From the NCBI RefSeq assembly GCF_004331685.1, contig NZ_SJSM01000005.1, positions 186,001-250,000 on the forward strand: a stretch of DNA of 64,000 nucleotides, in the 5' to 3' direction. The stretch comes from Pedobacter hiemivivus. GTDB lineage: Bacteria > Bacteroidota > Bacteroidia > Sphingobacteriales > Sphingobacteriaceae. The position numbers and the translations under genes were made by a program. The notes beneath the pieces are model-generated. The model worked only from the letters and a program-made list of their open reading frames with translations. It was not told the DNA's origin and did no database searches. Shown here piece by piece: positions 1 to 8,747 of the stretch (positions within the stretch are counted from its first letter, which is position 1; each line of letters starts with the position of its first letter).

Positions 1-51
1 TATAAAAATAATGAATTTTTGGAAGGCCTAGAAAAATTACTTAAAAGTTAA
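1..51 (+). CDS. Possible 3' end of an upstream gene (partial)
   Basis: Frame 1 is open from the first base and ends in TAA at 49-51, giving a 16-residue tail (YKNNEFLEGLEKLLKS) with ordinary amphipathic composition. It may be the C terminus of a gene lying left of the window. Nothing identifies the family, and a chance open frame this short is possible. The rest of the stretch up to the gene at 315 is AT-rich and I see no gene in it. Confidence 0.3.
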   Translation, partial: YKNNEFLEGLEKLLKS

Positions 52-314
52 CACAACTGAAAGGGATTAGCTCTTCGTTTTCCGATGCCTTCTAAAACAA
101 AGACTAAAACACGAAAAATTAAAATATTATATATCAATTAGTTGAAAAACAAAAATCTGATTTTTTATTACATTTAACGATCCACAAAATACAATTTGTC
201 ATTTTTACGTCATTTTAAAATTAATAATATATTATTTATTGCATTATATTGTTTAATTAATGCTATATTTATTTAAGTAATAAAATGTAAAATAAACACT
301 TAAAAGTAAAAGTT

Positions 315-587
315 ATGAAAAGAAAAATTAACAGAATTGGCATGATTGCGCTTGCTACATTGGTATTTATGGCAACTTTCTTGCTTAATGCCGAAAAAAA
401 TGAAGAAGGTAATTGGGGCATTGCGAGCGCGATGGCAAGCTATGGTAGTGATGATGGCGGTGGCGAGAAAACATTTACCGATTGCTGGGGTTCTGGTTCG
501 TCAGGTGTATCTTGTTCAAATAGCGGAGCCATAGTATACGGTTGTCAACCTGATCCAGGATCTTATTGTGTTGGTGCACCGCGTTAA
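315..587 (+). CDS. Small secreted Cys-containing peptide precursor, NVEALA-like
   Basis: This 90-residue precursor has a basic start (MKRKINR) and a hydrophobic stretch at about residues 8-25, which fits a signal or leader segment. A short linker ends in SAMASYG, followed by a Gly/Ser-rich mature part with four cysteines (DCW, SCS, GCQ, YCV) and the C terminus GAPR. The layout resembles Bacteroidetes NVEALA peptides: leader, a conserved hexapeptide near the maturation point, then a short Cys-bearing tail. SAMASY sits where NVEALA would be, so membership is tentative. The next gene downstream is a BF3164/TolB-like lipoprotein, the kind of neighbour NVEALA peptides are known to have. A strong terminator at 700-747 suggests a separate short transcript. 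The function of such peptides is unknown. The ATG start follows an A-rich leader. Confidence 0.65.
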   Translation: MKRKINRIGMIALATLVFMATFLLNAEKNEEGNWGIASAMASYGSDDGGGEKTFTDCWGSGSSGVSCSNSGAIVYGCQPDPGSYCVGAPR

Positions 588-699
588 TTAGTAGTTTACA
601 AATATTAAGCCTCATTATGGTTTAAAGTGAGCTCCTAGTAAACATTACAAGTTTTTATGTTGTACCAGAATTAATATTGGTAAAATAAAAGACAAGTTT

Positions 700-747
700 A
701 AAGATTAATGCTTTACTAATGTGAAGTAAAGTATTAATCTTTTTTTC
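700..747 (+). terminator. Intrinsic terminator after the small peptide gene
   Basis: A 17-bp stem (700-716 paired with 726-742, one G-U wobble) closes a 9-nt loop and runs into a T tract ending at 747. It lies about 110 nt downstream of the peptide stop codon, so the peptide mRNA probably ends here and the genes from 1028 onward need either read-through or their own promoter. The rest of 588-1027 is AT-rich and shows no gene. Confidence 0.85.
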
Positions 748-1027
748 AATAATACTTTATACAAATGTTGGCTTGGATTGCCTAATGTTAGCAGATTAAT
801 TTGGCATTATGTTTTTGAATCAAAATTTTCTAAATTGAATAGTGTTTAGATATTTGCCAAATTCTGTAATCTCTTATTTCTCTTAGAAGTGCTACTGGCC
901 ATAATCAATGTCAATTTAACATAAACAACTACTAGATCTACCATACCTGTAATAGTTTATGAAAAATTTAAGAAATTAATTTTATATAATAATTATTTAC
1001 TAATCAAGCACTCTATTATTAATTAAT

Positions 1028-2074
1028 ATGCTAAAATACCTAATTTTAATATCTATATTCTTTGTTAGCTGCAGTAATTCGAAAAATGAGCAAAATAAAG
1101 ACACGACAATTTTTTCGAAATTTCCTACAACTGAAGCTATCGTTTTTAAAAATTTTATTAAATATGAAAACGGTGCGATAAGTAGGATGTACCTAAGGGA
1201 TACATCATTGATAGTTTATGACTGGCGAGGTAAAGGTGGGTATTTCTTTTATCAATACGGATTAAATTCAGGGTCGGTCATTAGAAAATATATTCCTCAG
1301 GGTCGTGGTAAAGGCGCTGCATTGGGATCTTTATCGGCAGGCCTTTACAAAAATGAGCTGTGGATGTATGATATTAGCCTAAGTAAGATTATTTTTTCCG
1401 CTATAGAAACGAAATCCTTTACTGCTGATACCTCTGCAGCTTATAGAGAGTTTGCATTTTCACGAGATTACTATAATATACAATTTTTGGATGATTCTAC
1501 GGTAATTGCTAATGGCAATTATCAAACTCCGAAAAAACTACAAGAGCTTAATTTTTATTCTGGGAAAATTTTAGCTGATTATGGTATACTGGAAGGTGTA
1601 CCGAAAGATATTCCATTTTATGCCTGGAAACGATATAATGAAGCATTTATGGAACTAAAATCTACGAATGATAAAGTTGTTTTGGCGCACCGACTAAGTG
1701 ATCAAATTGAAGTTTTTGATTTGAAAAGTCATAAAAGCATAACGGTTAAAGGGCCTGAAAATTACAAAGCCGAATTTTTGCCGATGCAGTCGCATGATGG
1801 TAAAGATTTAATTACCCATAACGAAAAAAGCAGGTACTCATTTACCCAAGTTATGTCAACAGATAAATTTATTTACGTATTACACTCTGGCAATAATATT
1901 TCAGGACAGAATATTGATTATGCAAAAAGTATATTTGTTTATGATTGGTATGGCAAGCCAATTAAAAGAGTAAATCTTGATCGATACGTGACTGGGTTTA
2001 CAATAAGTGATGATGATAAGTCTTTATATGCTTATGATGTAATCTCTAAATATATAGTTACAGCCAAAATTTAA
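1028..2074 (+). CDS. BF3164-type lipoprotein, 6-bladed beta-propeller (TolB-like)
   Basis: The 348-aa protein starts with a short lipoprotein signal ending in the lipobox FVSCS (Cys 15), so it should be anchored to a membrane, probably the outer membrane. The rest shows the repeating aromatic and hydrophobic strand pattern of the TolB-like/BF3164 propeller family, for example the paired YDW, YDI and YDWYGKPIKR segments. Proteins of this family in Bacteroidetes commonly sit next to NVEALA-type peptides, as here. Its partner is unknown; peptide binding or surface presentation is an inference from the neighbourhood. It is the first gene of a tight plus-strand run, and the next gene begins 4 nt after its stop. 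Confidence 0.75.
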   Translation: MLKYLILISIFFVSCSNSKNEQNKDTTIFSKFPTTEAIVFKNFIKYENGAISRMYLRDTSLIVYDWRGKGGYFFYQYGLNSGSVIRKYIPQGRGKGAALGSLSAGLYKNELWMYDISLSKIIFSAIETKSFTADTSAAYREFAFSRDYYNIQFLDDSTVIANGNYQTPKKLQELNFYSGKILADYGILEGVPKDIPFYAWKRYNEAFMELKSTNDKVVLAHRLSDQIEVFDLKSHKSITVKGPENYKAEFLPMQSHDGKDLITHNEKSRYSFTQVMSTDKFIYVLHSGNNISGQNIDYAKSIFVYDWYGKPIKRVNLDRYVTGFTISDDDKSLYAYDVISKYIVTAKI

Positions 2075-2078
2075 TTTG

Positions 2079-2654
2079 ATGAAGTTAGAAAGAAGATTAT
2101 ACAGAGTTCTTTATTTGTTTTTCACCATTTGTTCATTATCCAATTGCAATACCGGAAATAAACAAAGTTCAGATACTGCTATTAGCAACAAAAAGAGTGA
2201 AAAATTTACCCAGCCCGATTCATTAATCACTTATAAACCGTTTGCCTTAACTAGTTTGGATAGTAATAAGATATTTAATAGTACATTGAAAATATATAGT
2301 TTTATTGATGCTTCATGCTCCTCTTGTCTAGCAAGCATCAATAATTGGAAACTTGTTGCATCGGAAATAAAGAATTACAAAGTACCAATAATTTTAATAG
2401 TACAGAGTGAGGATAATTTTGAATTATTGAAATACCTATGTGAAAAGAAAAACATTGATAATTTTCCGTATCCTTTTTATTTTGATTTTAAGGGTCAGTT
2501 TTTTGTTCGTAATAAATTTTTGAGCCGAAACAAGAATGGACATACTGTATTGACCGATAAGAATAATAATATTATAGCATCGGGCGATATGACACTTTCA
2601 AAGAAAGTAAAGGAACAGTACATGAATATAATAAAAGCTAATAAAGCACATTAA
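2079..2654 (+). CDS. Thioredoxin-like lipoprotein with CSSC motif
   Basis: The 191-aa lipoprotein has a signal segment ending in SLSNC. After a polar linker comes a thioredoxin-like fold: strand (LKIYSFIDAS), the redox-type motif C-S-S-C at about residues 84-87, a helix, the strand VPIILIVQS, and a C-terminal strand pair with LTDKNNNIIASG. The cis-Pro region is not obvious, so activity as an oxidoreductase is likely but not certain. I chose ATG at 2079 over TTG at 2076. It sits 4 nt after the propeller lipoprotein and 2 nt before the GLPGLI gene. Since the locus encodes a four-Cys peptide, a role in its disulfide state is a reasonable inference. Confidence 0.7.
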   Translation: MKLERRLYRVLYLFFTICSLSNCNTGNKQSSDTAISNKKSEKFTQPDSLITYKPFALTSLDSNKIFNSTLKIYSFIDASCSSCLASINNWKLVASEIKNYKVPIILIVQSEDNFELLKYLCEKKNIDNFPYPFYFDFKGQFFVRNKFLSRNKNGHTVLTDKNNNIIASGDMTLSKKVKEQYMNIIKANKAH

Positions 2655-2656
2655 CT

Positions 2657-3571
2657 ATGAAACTACCACGATATATGAATGCCCGCATCTTCTTCGCTTT
2701 TTTTCTCAGCCTGATAACATTTCAGGTCTTTGCTCAAAAGGGCGAACCTGTTATAATAAGTGTTATTTATCAATTTAAACATATAAATGATTTAAATAAA
2801 CCAGGCAAGCCCTATACTCAAGAAATGATATTGCGATTGGGACAAAATGAAAGTAGATATAGTAGCTGGACGGATGAACTTAATAGAAAGTTACCGAGTA
2901 AATCTGTGGGCAAGATTACCCAAAGTGCAACTAAAAGTAGTGGCAGCTATAACTTTGTGCCTACGGTGATGGTGCAAAGTAGAGGTATTCAGAATTTTGA
3001 CCTCTTACAATATCCTGCATTAAATAAATTGATTCGGACAGTTACGCTGGGATCGTCTAATTATCAAATAGAAACAAGCTTACCTGTAATAAATTGGAAA
3101 GTGGGAGATGAGAAAAAGGATGTTGGAGGCTACACTTGTCAAAAAGCAATTGGTGTTTACGCTGGCCGCACCTATATTGCCTGGTTTACACCTAAGCTGC
3201 CATTCCGTAGCGGGCCATGGAAGCTTTCTGGACTTCCCGGATTGATATTGGAAGCAACAGATTTAACTGGAGAAGTTTCTTTTTTATTTAAAGAACTAAA
3301 TAAGGGAGAAGACAACGAGAGCACTGCCCAAAGAATGGTAAGAGTAACCAAGGTTAGCGAAAAGGCTTTTGATCGTGCCAGTGCAGTGTTTGAAAAGGAC
3401 CCTATGGCAGCTGCGCAGGGGCAGTTTCCTGTCGGTTCAAATAAACCACAGCTGGCTTTTATAGATGATAATGGCGTTATCTACTATGGTGAAGATGCCA
3501 ATAAAATATATAATACTTATAAAAAAGAGTTGAAACAGAGGAGGGATAATCCGCTGGAGCTCAAAAATTAG
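2657..3571 (+). CDS. GLPGLI family protein
   Basis: The 304-aa secreted protein has a signal peptide ending in QVFAQ (about residue 27) and carries the defining motif, seen here as SGLPGLILEATD at about residues 197-208. The motif is preceded by the conserved region VGGYTCQKA...AWFTPKLPFRSGPWK. The family is confined to Bacteroidota and its biochemical role is not established. Members often lie directly upstream of a TonB-receptor-like barrel with a carboxypeptidase-like N-terminal domain, and that is the case here. Start codon ATG at 2657 is 2 nt past the preceding stop. Confidence 0.9.
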   Translation: MKLPRYMNARIFFAFFLSLITFQVFAQKGEPVIISVIYQFKHINDLNKPGKPYTQEMILRLGQNESRYSSWTDELNRKLPSKSVGKITQSATKSSGSYNFVPTVMVQSRGIQNFDLLQYPALNKLIRTVTLGSSNYQIETSLPVINWKVGDEKKDVGGYTCQKAIGVYAGRTYIAWFTPKLPFRSGPWKLSGLPGLILEATDLTGEVSFLFKELNKGEDNESTAQRMVRVTKVSEKAFDRASAVFEKDPMAAAQGQFPVGSNKPQLAFIDDNGVIYYGEDANKIYNTYKKELKQRRDNPLELKN

Positions 3572-3600
3572 GTGATGGTACTCTTGAAAATTAGAATATT

Positions 3601-6285
3601 TTGAGAAATCGCTTTAGATTCATATTAACCAGTATATTTATTTTATATATTTCATCAAATGTCTTTGCTCAAAAAAGACTGCTCAATGGGATTGTAAGTA
3701 ATCGCTCAGGTAATGCCATTCCTGGTGCTCATATAGTAGTTAAAAACAATAAGGATTTCATTATAAGTTTTACGTATACCGATACGAAAGGTCGATATAG
3801 TATTGAATTAACTGATGCCAGTAGTACAGGAGGATGGGCTGTAGAGGTTGCCAGTATTGGTTATAAAAAAATACAAGAAGTATTATTGCCAAATAAATAT
3901 ACTTATGACTTCCTAATGGAAGGGCAGGCAATCGATTTAAAGGAAGTTAAGATAAAAAGCAGGCCAATAATTATTTCTAAGGGCGATACCGTAAGCTACA
4001 GGGTAGGCAGTTTTTCAAGACCCGAAGACCGAAGTATAGGGGATGTGATCAAACGACTACCTGGTATTAGTGTGGCAGAAAATGGGCAAATATCCTTTAA
4101 AGGGAAAAGTATACAAAATCTTTATATCCAGGGCGATGATTTGATGGATGGTCGCTATGGGTTGGCTACCAAGGTTATAGATAAGGAAATGATAAAAAGC
4201 ATTGATGTGATTGAGCATTTTCAGCCAATCAATGTACTAAAAGATAAGGTTTTTACCGATGATGTAGCCATGAACCTCATATTAAAAGATGAAAACAGTC
4301 TAAATCTTGCAGGGCAAGCGATGCTAGGCCTAGGTTTGCCAGAACAATATGACGCTGCGTTAAATGGAATGATATTCAATAAAAAATTCAAGATGTTGAA
4401 TTCTTTAAAAGCTAACAATATAGGTGTCGATTTAGCAAGTGATTTCACTCAGTTAGGTACTGGGCTGGTGGGTGATGTGGGAAATTCAAAACCAAAATCA
4501 TTACTAACGCTTGGTACTGTTGGTGGTCCGGATTTACCAAAGGGAAGTTACTATATGAATCAATCAGAATTACTAAATATTAATAATTTGGTTACCCTGA
4601 AAGAAGATTTGAAAATCAGGTCAAATATTCAGTTTTTTTTTGATAAAAACAGACTAAATTATACGAGCAATTTAGATAATTATTTAGCAGGCGACACTTT
4701 AAGATACAGGGAAATCCAAAGGGTAGTTAGCAAGCCTTATTCGATAAATACGTCTTTCACCGCTACCGTTAACAAAGATTCTTACTTCCTTAATAATAAA
4801 CTTAGTTTCAATGTGGATGGCAATTTTTCAACTAGCTTCCTGGATTTTAATGATGAAAACTTTAATCAGAGTCTAAACCAGAAAAATTTAAGTTTTTTCA
4901 ACGACTTTAGCTTTACCCCAGCTATGAAGAATACAAATAACATTGGGGATGTACGTTGGTATTTTGGTTATTCAAAAAATCCAGAACACCTGACCATAAA
5001 TGCAGGTCTTAATCCGGAACTGTTAAATCAGGGGTTGTCATATACTGGAAGTACTCAGCATACAAACATTCCTACTTTTTACAATCATATCAGCTTTGGT
5101 TACCGCATTTCCAGTGATGCGCTTATTCAACAAAATTATCAGGCTGGGATAATTAATGAGTGGCAGTTGTTTAATTCTAAACTTAACATAAGGCAAATTG
5201 ATAACACGATCACAAATTATGGGTTAGATGTAGGTAACAACTTAAACTGGCAACGCGATAGAATATTTACAAATGCGGAATATTTAATTAAGCGAAGTGC
5301 ATGGATCGCAAGCATCAGTTTACCCCTTATTGGCCAATCTATCCGTTACAAACAGGATGATTATGGTATGGATGCAAATAAAAATCAATTCTTTATTAAC
5401 CCAAGCGCAAGTTTGAGGTTATTATTAAATGCAGAAGATTACATTTCTTTAAACTATAACAAAAAAAATACTTTTGGGGGTATATCCAACGTGTATAGGG
5501 GAACTGTACTTACCAATTACCGTAGCCTATTTGCAAATAGCGCAGACTTACAAGAACATCAGTCTAATAGCATCGCAGCAATCTATGATTTTAAGCGTAC
5601 CATCAGCATGTTTTTTGCTGCTGCAAGAATCAATTATAGGAAAGTTACCGCAAATACCATTCTTGCAAGTGTACTCACAGCTGACGTTCAGCGTACAGTA
5701 TTACTCCCTTACAAAAATGATCAAAGCTCAACAGATTTTAGTGTTGATTTAAGTAAATACATATTTGTATTAAACACTACTTTCTCGGTTAATACAGTCG
5801 TAAGAAAAACAAATTACAATCAATTAATAAATAATACATTATACCCTTTTACTAACAAAGGGTTAACCTTAGAGATTAGCATAGATAGTAAATTGCCAGG
5901 TGAAATCACATTAGGCTATAAAGGACGAGGATTTTGGAATCGTAGCAAACAAAAACCGGGAGAAGGAAATAATTATGATATTAACGGTAAAACCAAACGG
6001 TTTGATCAATACCTTAACATTGGTTATTCCCCAATTACTAACCTTTTTCTAAATCTATCCGGCAGGCATATTTATGGCAGCCAATCCAGCGTAAATTACC
6101 TCTTTGTGGATTTACAGACAAGGTATAAATTCGTTAAATGGCGTACAGATTTTGAACTGAATATCACCAACATAGCAAATATCAAAAATTATGAGGTTTT
6201 TAGCCTTTCATCAAACCAGTACTATGTCAGTCGCTATGAAATCAGAGGCAGGACGGGAATTGTAAAGGTTATATTTAATTTGTGA
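3601..6285 (+). CDS. TonB-receptor-like outer-membrane barrel with carboxypeptidase-regulatory-like domain
   Basis: The 894-aa protein begins with a signal peptide ending in NVFAQ, then an Ig-like carboxypeptidase-D-regulatory-like domain (about residues 27-110). A plug-like segment follows (about 120-220; motif IGDVIKRLPGISV and a YIQGDDLMDGRY loop), then a long region of alternating strands typical of the outer-membrane beta-barrel family, ending in an aromatic/aliphatic terminal strand (VKVIFNL). The start is TTG at 3601, because an in-frame stop lies at 3592-3594 and no ATG is available. It overlaps the next gene by 4 nt. It is not a SusC: there is no SusD, and the DGV-type SusC plug signature is missing. 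Transport of a peptide or peptide-linked product across the outer membrane is possible but inferred. Confidence 0.85.
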   Translation: MRNRFRFILTSIFILYISSNVFAQKRLLNGIVSNRSGNAIPGAHIVVKNNKDFIISFTYTDTKGRYSIELTDASSTGGWAVEVASIGYKKIQEVLLPNKYTYDFLMEGQAIDLKEVKIKSRPIIISKGDTVSYRVGSFSRPEDRSIGDVIKRLPGISVAENGQISFKGKSIQNLYIQGDDLMDGRYGLATKVIDKEMIKSIDVIEHFQPINVLKDKVFTDDVAMNLILKDENSLNLAGQAMLGLGLPEQYDAALNGMIFNKKFKMLNSLKANNIGVDLASDFTQLGTGLVGDVGNSKPKSLLTLGTVGGPDLPKGSYYMNQSELLNINNLVTLKEDLKIRSNIQFFFDKNRLNYTSNLDNYLAGDTLRYREIQRVVSKPYSINTSFTATVNKDSYFLNNKLSFNVDGNFSTSFLDFNDENFNQSLNQKNLSFFNDFSFTPAMKNTNNIGDVRWYFGYSKNPEHLTINAGLNPELLNQGLSYTGSTQHTNIPTFYNHISFGYRISSDALIQQNYQAGIINEWQLFNSKLNIRQIDNTITNYGLDVGNNLNWQRDRIFTNAEYLIKRSAWIASISLPLIGQSIRYKQDDYGMDANKNQFFINPSASLRLLLNAEDYISLNYNKKNTFGGISNVYRGTVLTNYRSLFANSADLQEHQSNSIAAIYDFKRTISMFFAAARINYRKVTANTILASVLTADVQRTVLLPYKNDQSSTDFSVDLSKYIFVLNTTFSVNTVVRKTNYNQLINNTLYPFTNKGLTLEISIDSKLPGEITLGYKGRGFWNRSKQKPGEGNNYDINGKTKRFDQYLNIGYSPITNLFLNLSGRHIYGSQSSVNYLFVDLQTRYKFVKWRTDFELNITNIANIKNYEVFSLSSNQYYVSRYEIRGRTGIVKVIFNL

Positions 6286-8117
6286 TCAAATCATTGTTAA
6301 TGTTAAATATTTGGCTTTTCAGAATTTCTAGTGTTTTATTGCTTTTTAATGCTTTTTTGGTTAGCACCAAATTACCTAACGGTTTGTTTAGTGCAAAAGA
6401 GCTCGGTTTATGGTTTGCTAGTGGTATAATTTGTGTTTTCGCCATAAGTAAAATATTGTTTACCAAAAATTATAAACTACAAATTAAAAAGTTAGATGTT
6501 ATTATTTGTTCATATCTCATTCTACTTCCCTTATTGTCATTGTGTTTTACAAAAATAGCAATAAATTATTCGGCAATTTTAAGCCAAATAGCATTGGGCT
6601 TTTCCTATGTCTCAATTCGTATTTTATGTGTTAATATCCGTACTGTTGTTTTAGTAAACATGTTAATTGAGCTTATAGTGCTGCTGCTTTGCTTTCAATT
6701 AGTAATAGCGGTTGCTCAGCATTTTTTATTGATTCCCTCCTATTACCCAAAGTTTGGAGCTACAGGTATGTTTTTTAATCCAGGTCCTTTTGCTATTTTT
6801 ATTACAGCATTAACAGTTTTTATATTTCCTGTTTTTTTGCATCAAGTTATTAATAAAAAATACCTTAATGCAGCATTTTACGCTATTTTAATGATGATCT
6901 CTACTTATTTTATTATCAATAGCCTTTCTCGTTCTGCATGGTTAGGTGGCTTAGCGGGGCTATTTATTGGTGGTATTATGTTTTTATTAGTAAAGTTTAA
7001 ATGGAAAATTTCAAAAAAACCGATATGGCTCATTCTTATTATTTGTTTGTTAATAGCGCTCCCATTTTGCTTTTGGTTATATCAATATAAAGCCGATTCT
7101 GCTACAGGAAGGATACTAACTTGGAAAGTTACTGCTTTGATGATAAAAGATCACTGGCCAACTGGGGTAGGGATAGGAAATTTCCCTGCCAATTATATTG
7201 GTTATCAAGCTAATTTTTTTCATAAAAGTGTCAAAAATATCCAAAATTTAGGGAATTTAGCAGGAGATAATCGCTATCCTTTTAATGATATACTTCATAT
7301 TTTTGCCGAAAGTGGCATAATTGGGATAGTATTATTTATAGCTCTGTTTTTTACGTGCACCCAAATCATAATTAAATCCTATCAGCAGCAGAAAAAGGAT
7401 ATCGTACTTCTGGCATTAAATACTGCTGCATCCTTAGTAGCAATTTTTGTTGCAGGGCTTACCTCCTATCCTTTTAGTATGCTTCCTATTGCAATTTTAT
7501 TTTGGTTGCTCATTGCCATATTAGTTTCTGCTACTACACGCAAACTGATACCAAAAAACAACGGTAATGCTTTGCAAAAATTCGTATTGGTGAGCGCTTT
7601 ATTTATCGCTAGCTCAATTTTTTTGTATAATGGTTTTAATAAATTATATGCTTACAAAAAATGGATGAATATTATTTCTACTACAAATAAGGATGAAAAA
7701 CTAGACGATCTCTTGCTACTTGCTAAACCTTTAAATAATAATTCTGATTATTTAAATGATATCGCTCAAATATATAAAAACAGAAAACAATATAATAAAG
7801 CTATAGTATATTTGAAAAGAGCCAATAGTTTTTCACCTTATAAAGGTTATTATTATAGTCTTGGTGATTGTTATGAACGCATTGGCGAATATGAAAAAGC
7901 GATAATGCAGTATAAAAAAGTAGGGGGTGCCATACCCAATCTTATTAAACCTAAATACTTATTGGCCAAACTTCACTACAACAGAAAAGACTATGTTACT
8001 TTTAAAAAATTGGCAATAGAAACCATCCAATTTAAACCTAAAATTAATTCGGAAGAAGTTTCAGAGATGAAACAAAATTTGTACGATATGTTGGACAAAT
8101 TGCAATTAAATCCATAG
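6282..8117 (+). CDS. O-antigen-ligase-like (Wzy_C) membrane protein with C-terminal TPRs
   Basis: The 611-aa protein has about a dozen hydrophobic helices over residues 10-460, including the large periplasmic-loop region (about 285-340, TGRILTWKV...GVGIGNFP) characteristic of the Wzy/WaaL/PglL O-antigen-ligase superfamily. A soluble C terminus with TPR-like repeats follows (YNKAIVYLKRANSFSP, YEKAIMQYKKVG). Relatives polymerise O-antigen, ligate it to lipid A, or transfer glycans to protein. No polysaccharide cluster surrounds it; it ends the operon of the Cys peptide, so a transferase acting on a protein or peptide is plausible but inferred. The GTG start at 6282 overlaps the previous stop (GTGA); ATG at 6300 is an alternative. 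Confidence 0.8.
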   Translation: MIKSLLMLNIWLFRISSVLLLFNAFLVSTKLPNGLFSAKELGLWFASGIICVFAISKILFTKNYKLQIKKLDVIICSYLILLPLLSLCFTKIAINYSAILSQIALGFSYVSIRILCVNIRTVVLVNMLIELIVLLLCFQLVIAVAQHFLLIPSYYPKFGATGMFFNPGPFAIFITALTVFIFPVFLHQVINKKYLNAAFYAILMMISTYFIINSLSRSAWLGGLAGLFIGGIMFLLVKFKWKISKKPIWLILIICLLIALPFCFWLYQYKADSATGRILTWKVTALMIKDHWPTGVGIGNFPANYIGYQANFFHKSVKNIQNLGNLAGDNRYPFNDILHIFAESGIIGIVLFIALFFTCTQIIIKSYQQQKKDIVLLALNTAASLVAIFVAGLTSYPFSMLPIAILFWLLIAILVSATTRKLIPKNNGNALQKFVLVSALFIASSIFLYNGFNKLYAYKKWMNIISTTNKDEKLDDLLLLAKPLNNNSDYLNDIAQIYKNRKQYNKAIVYLKRANSFSPYKGYYYSLGDCYERIGEYEKAIMQYKKVGGAIPNLIKPKYLLAKLHYNRKDYVTFKKLAIETIQFKPKINSEEVSEMKQNLYDMLDKLQLNP

Positions 8118-8159
8118 TTTTTTTCAATAATTTCATCCTTTTTGCTAGGCAATATACCA

Positions 8160-8477
8160 TTTAATGACTACCTATTTGGAAAACCGGGATATGTTACATA
8201 TATGGATTTTGAAGAATGGAATCCACAGCCAACGGCCTAAATTCATTCCATACTTTTACATCACTATTTTACAAAGTAGCAGCATTCCAAAATAACCTTA
8301 TACTCTTCGTATCGACCTTTTTTCTGGCCTGAAGAAGATCGTACTTATCCTATACCTGTAGCCAGCACTCGGCAAGTGGTACCAAACCAAGTTGATAGTT
8401 TTATTGCCATCTCAGGGGCTATTGATTGGTATCCGCCCTATAACTACATGTTTGATTGCTCGATAATTTGTTTATAG
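8160..8477 (+). pseudogene. Decayed coding remnant, family unknown
   Basis: One frame reads as protein-like sequence for about 105 codons but is broken by two internal stops: FGKPGYVTYMDFEEWNPQPTA, stop, then after a second stop FFWPEEDRTYPIPVAS and IDWYPPYNYMFD. The aromatic-rich composition looks like a real former gene rather than noise. I do not recognise the family. It opens a stretch of gene debris (8118-10117) between the peptide locus and the GC-rich cassette. The AT-rich gap 8478-8747 shows no convincing gene. Confidence 0.4.
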
Positions 8478-8747
8478 TTCTGGGGATATAGATCCTTGAT
8501 GTTTTTGATGTGTATAAAAATCAAATTTTATCTCTAGTAGTGCCCCGACAATTGGAATTTTGTTTCGTTAATAATAACTTTATGTAAGCTTCGTGCAGCA
8601 AAGCCTTTATACTCACTGAACGTAAGTTCATCTAGTAGTTTGGTTGCGGCAGTTTTTTTGAGTTTCAGATTGAATGTTTGAATTCGTATAATAGAATAAT
8701 CCGATTGAACTGCCTTGCAGGAAGTTTTCATCTTAAACCTTATTAAT

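Noticed and set aside
160..314. Promoter for the small peptide gene
   Set aside because: The closest match to TAnnTTTG has one extra base and no TTG at the right distance, so I could not place a promoter.
8534..8731. Minus-strand ORF of 65 codons with protein-like composition
   Set aside because: It lies in decayed sequence and its start overlaps the region just before the IS110 remnant; no leader, motif or neighbour supports it.
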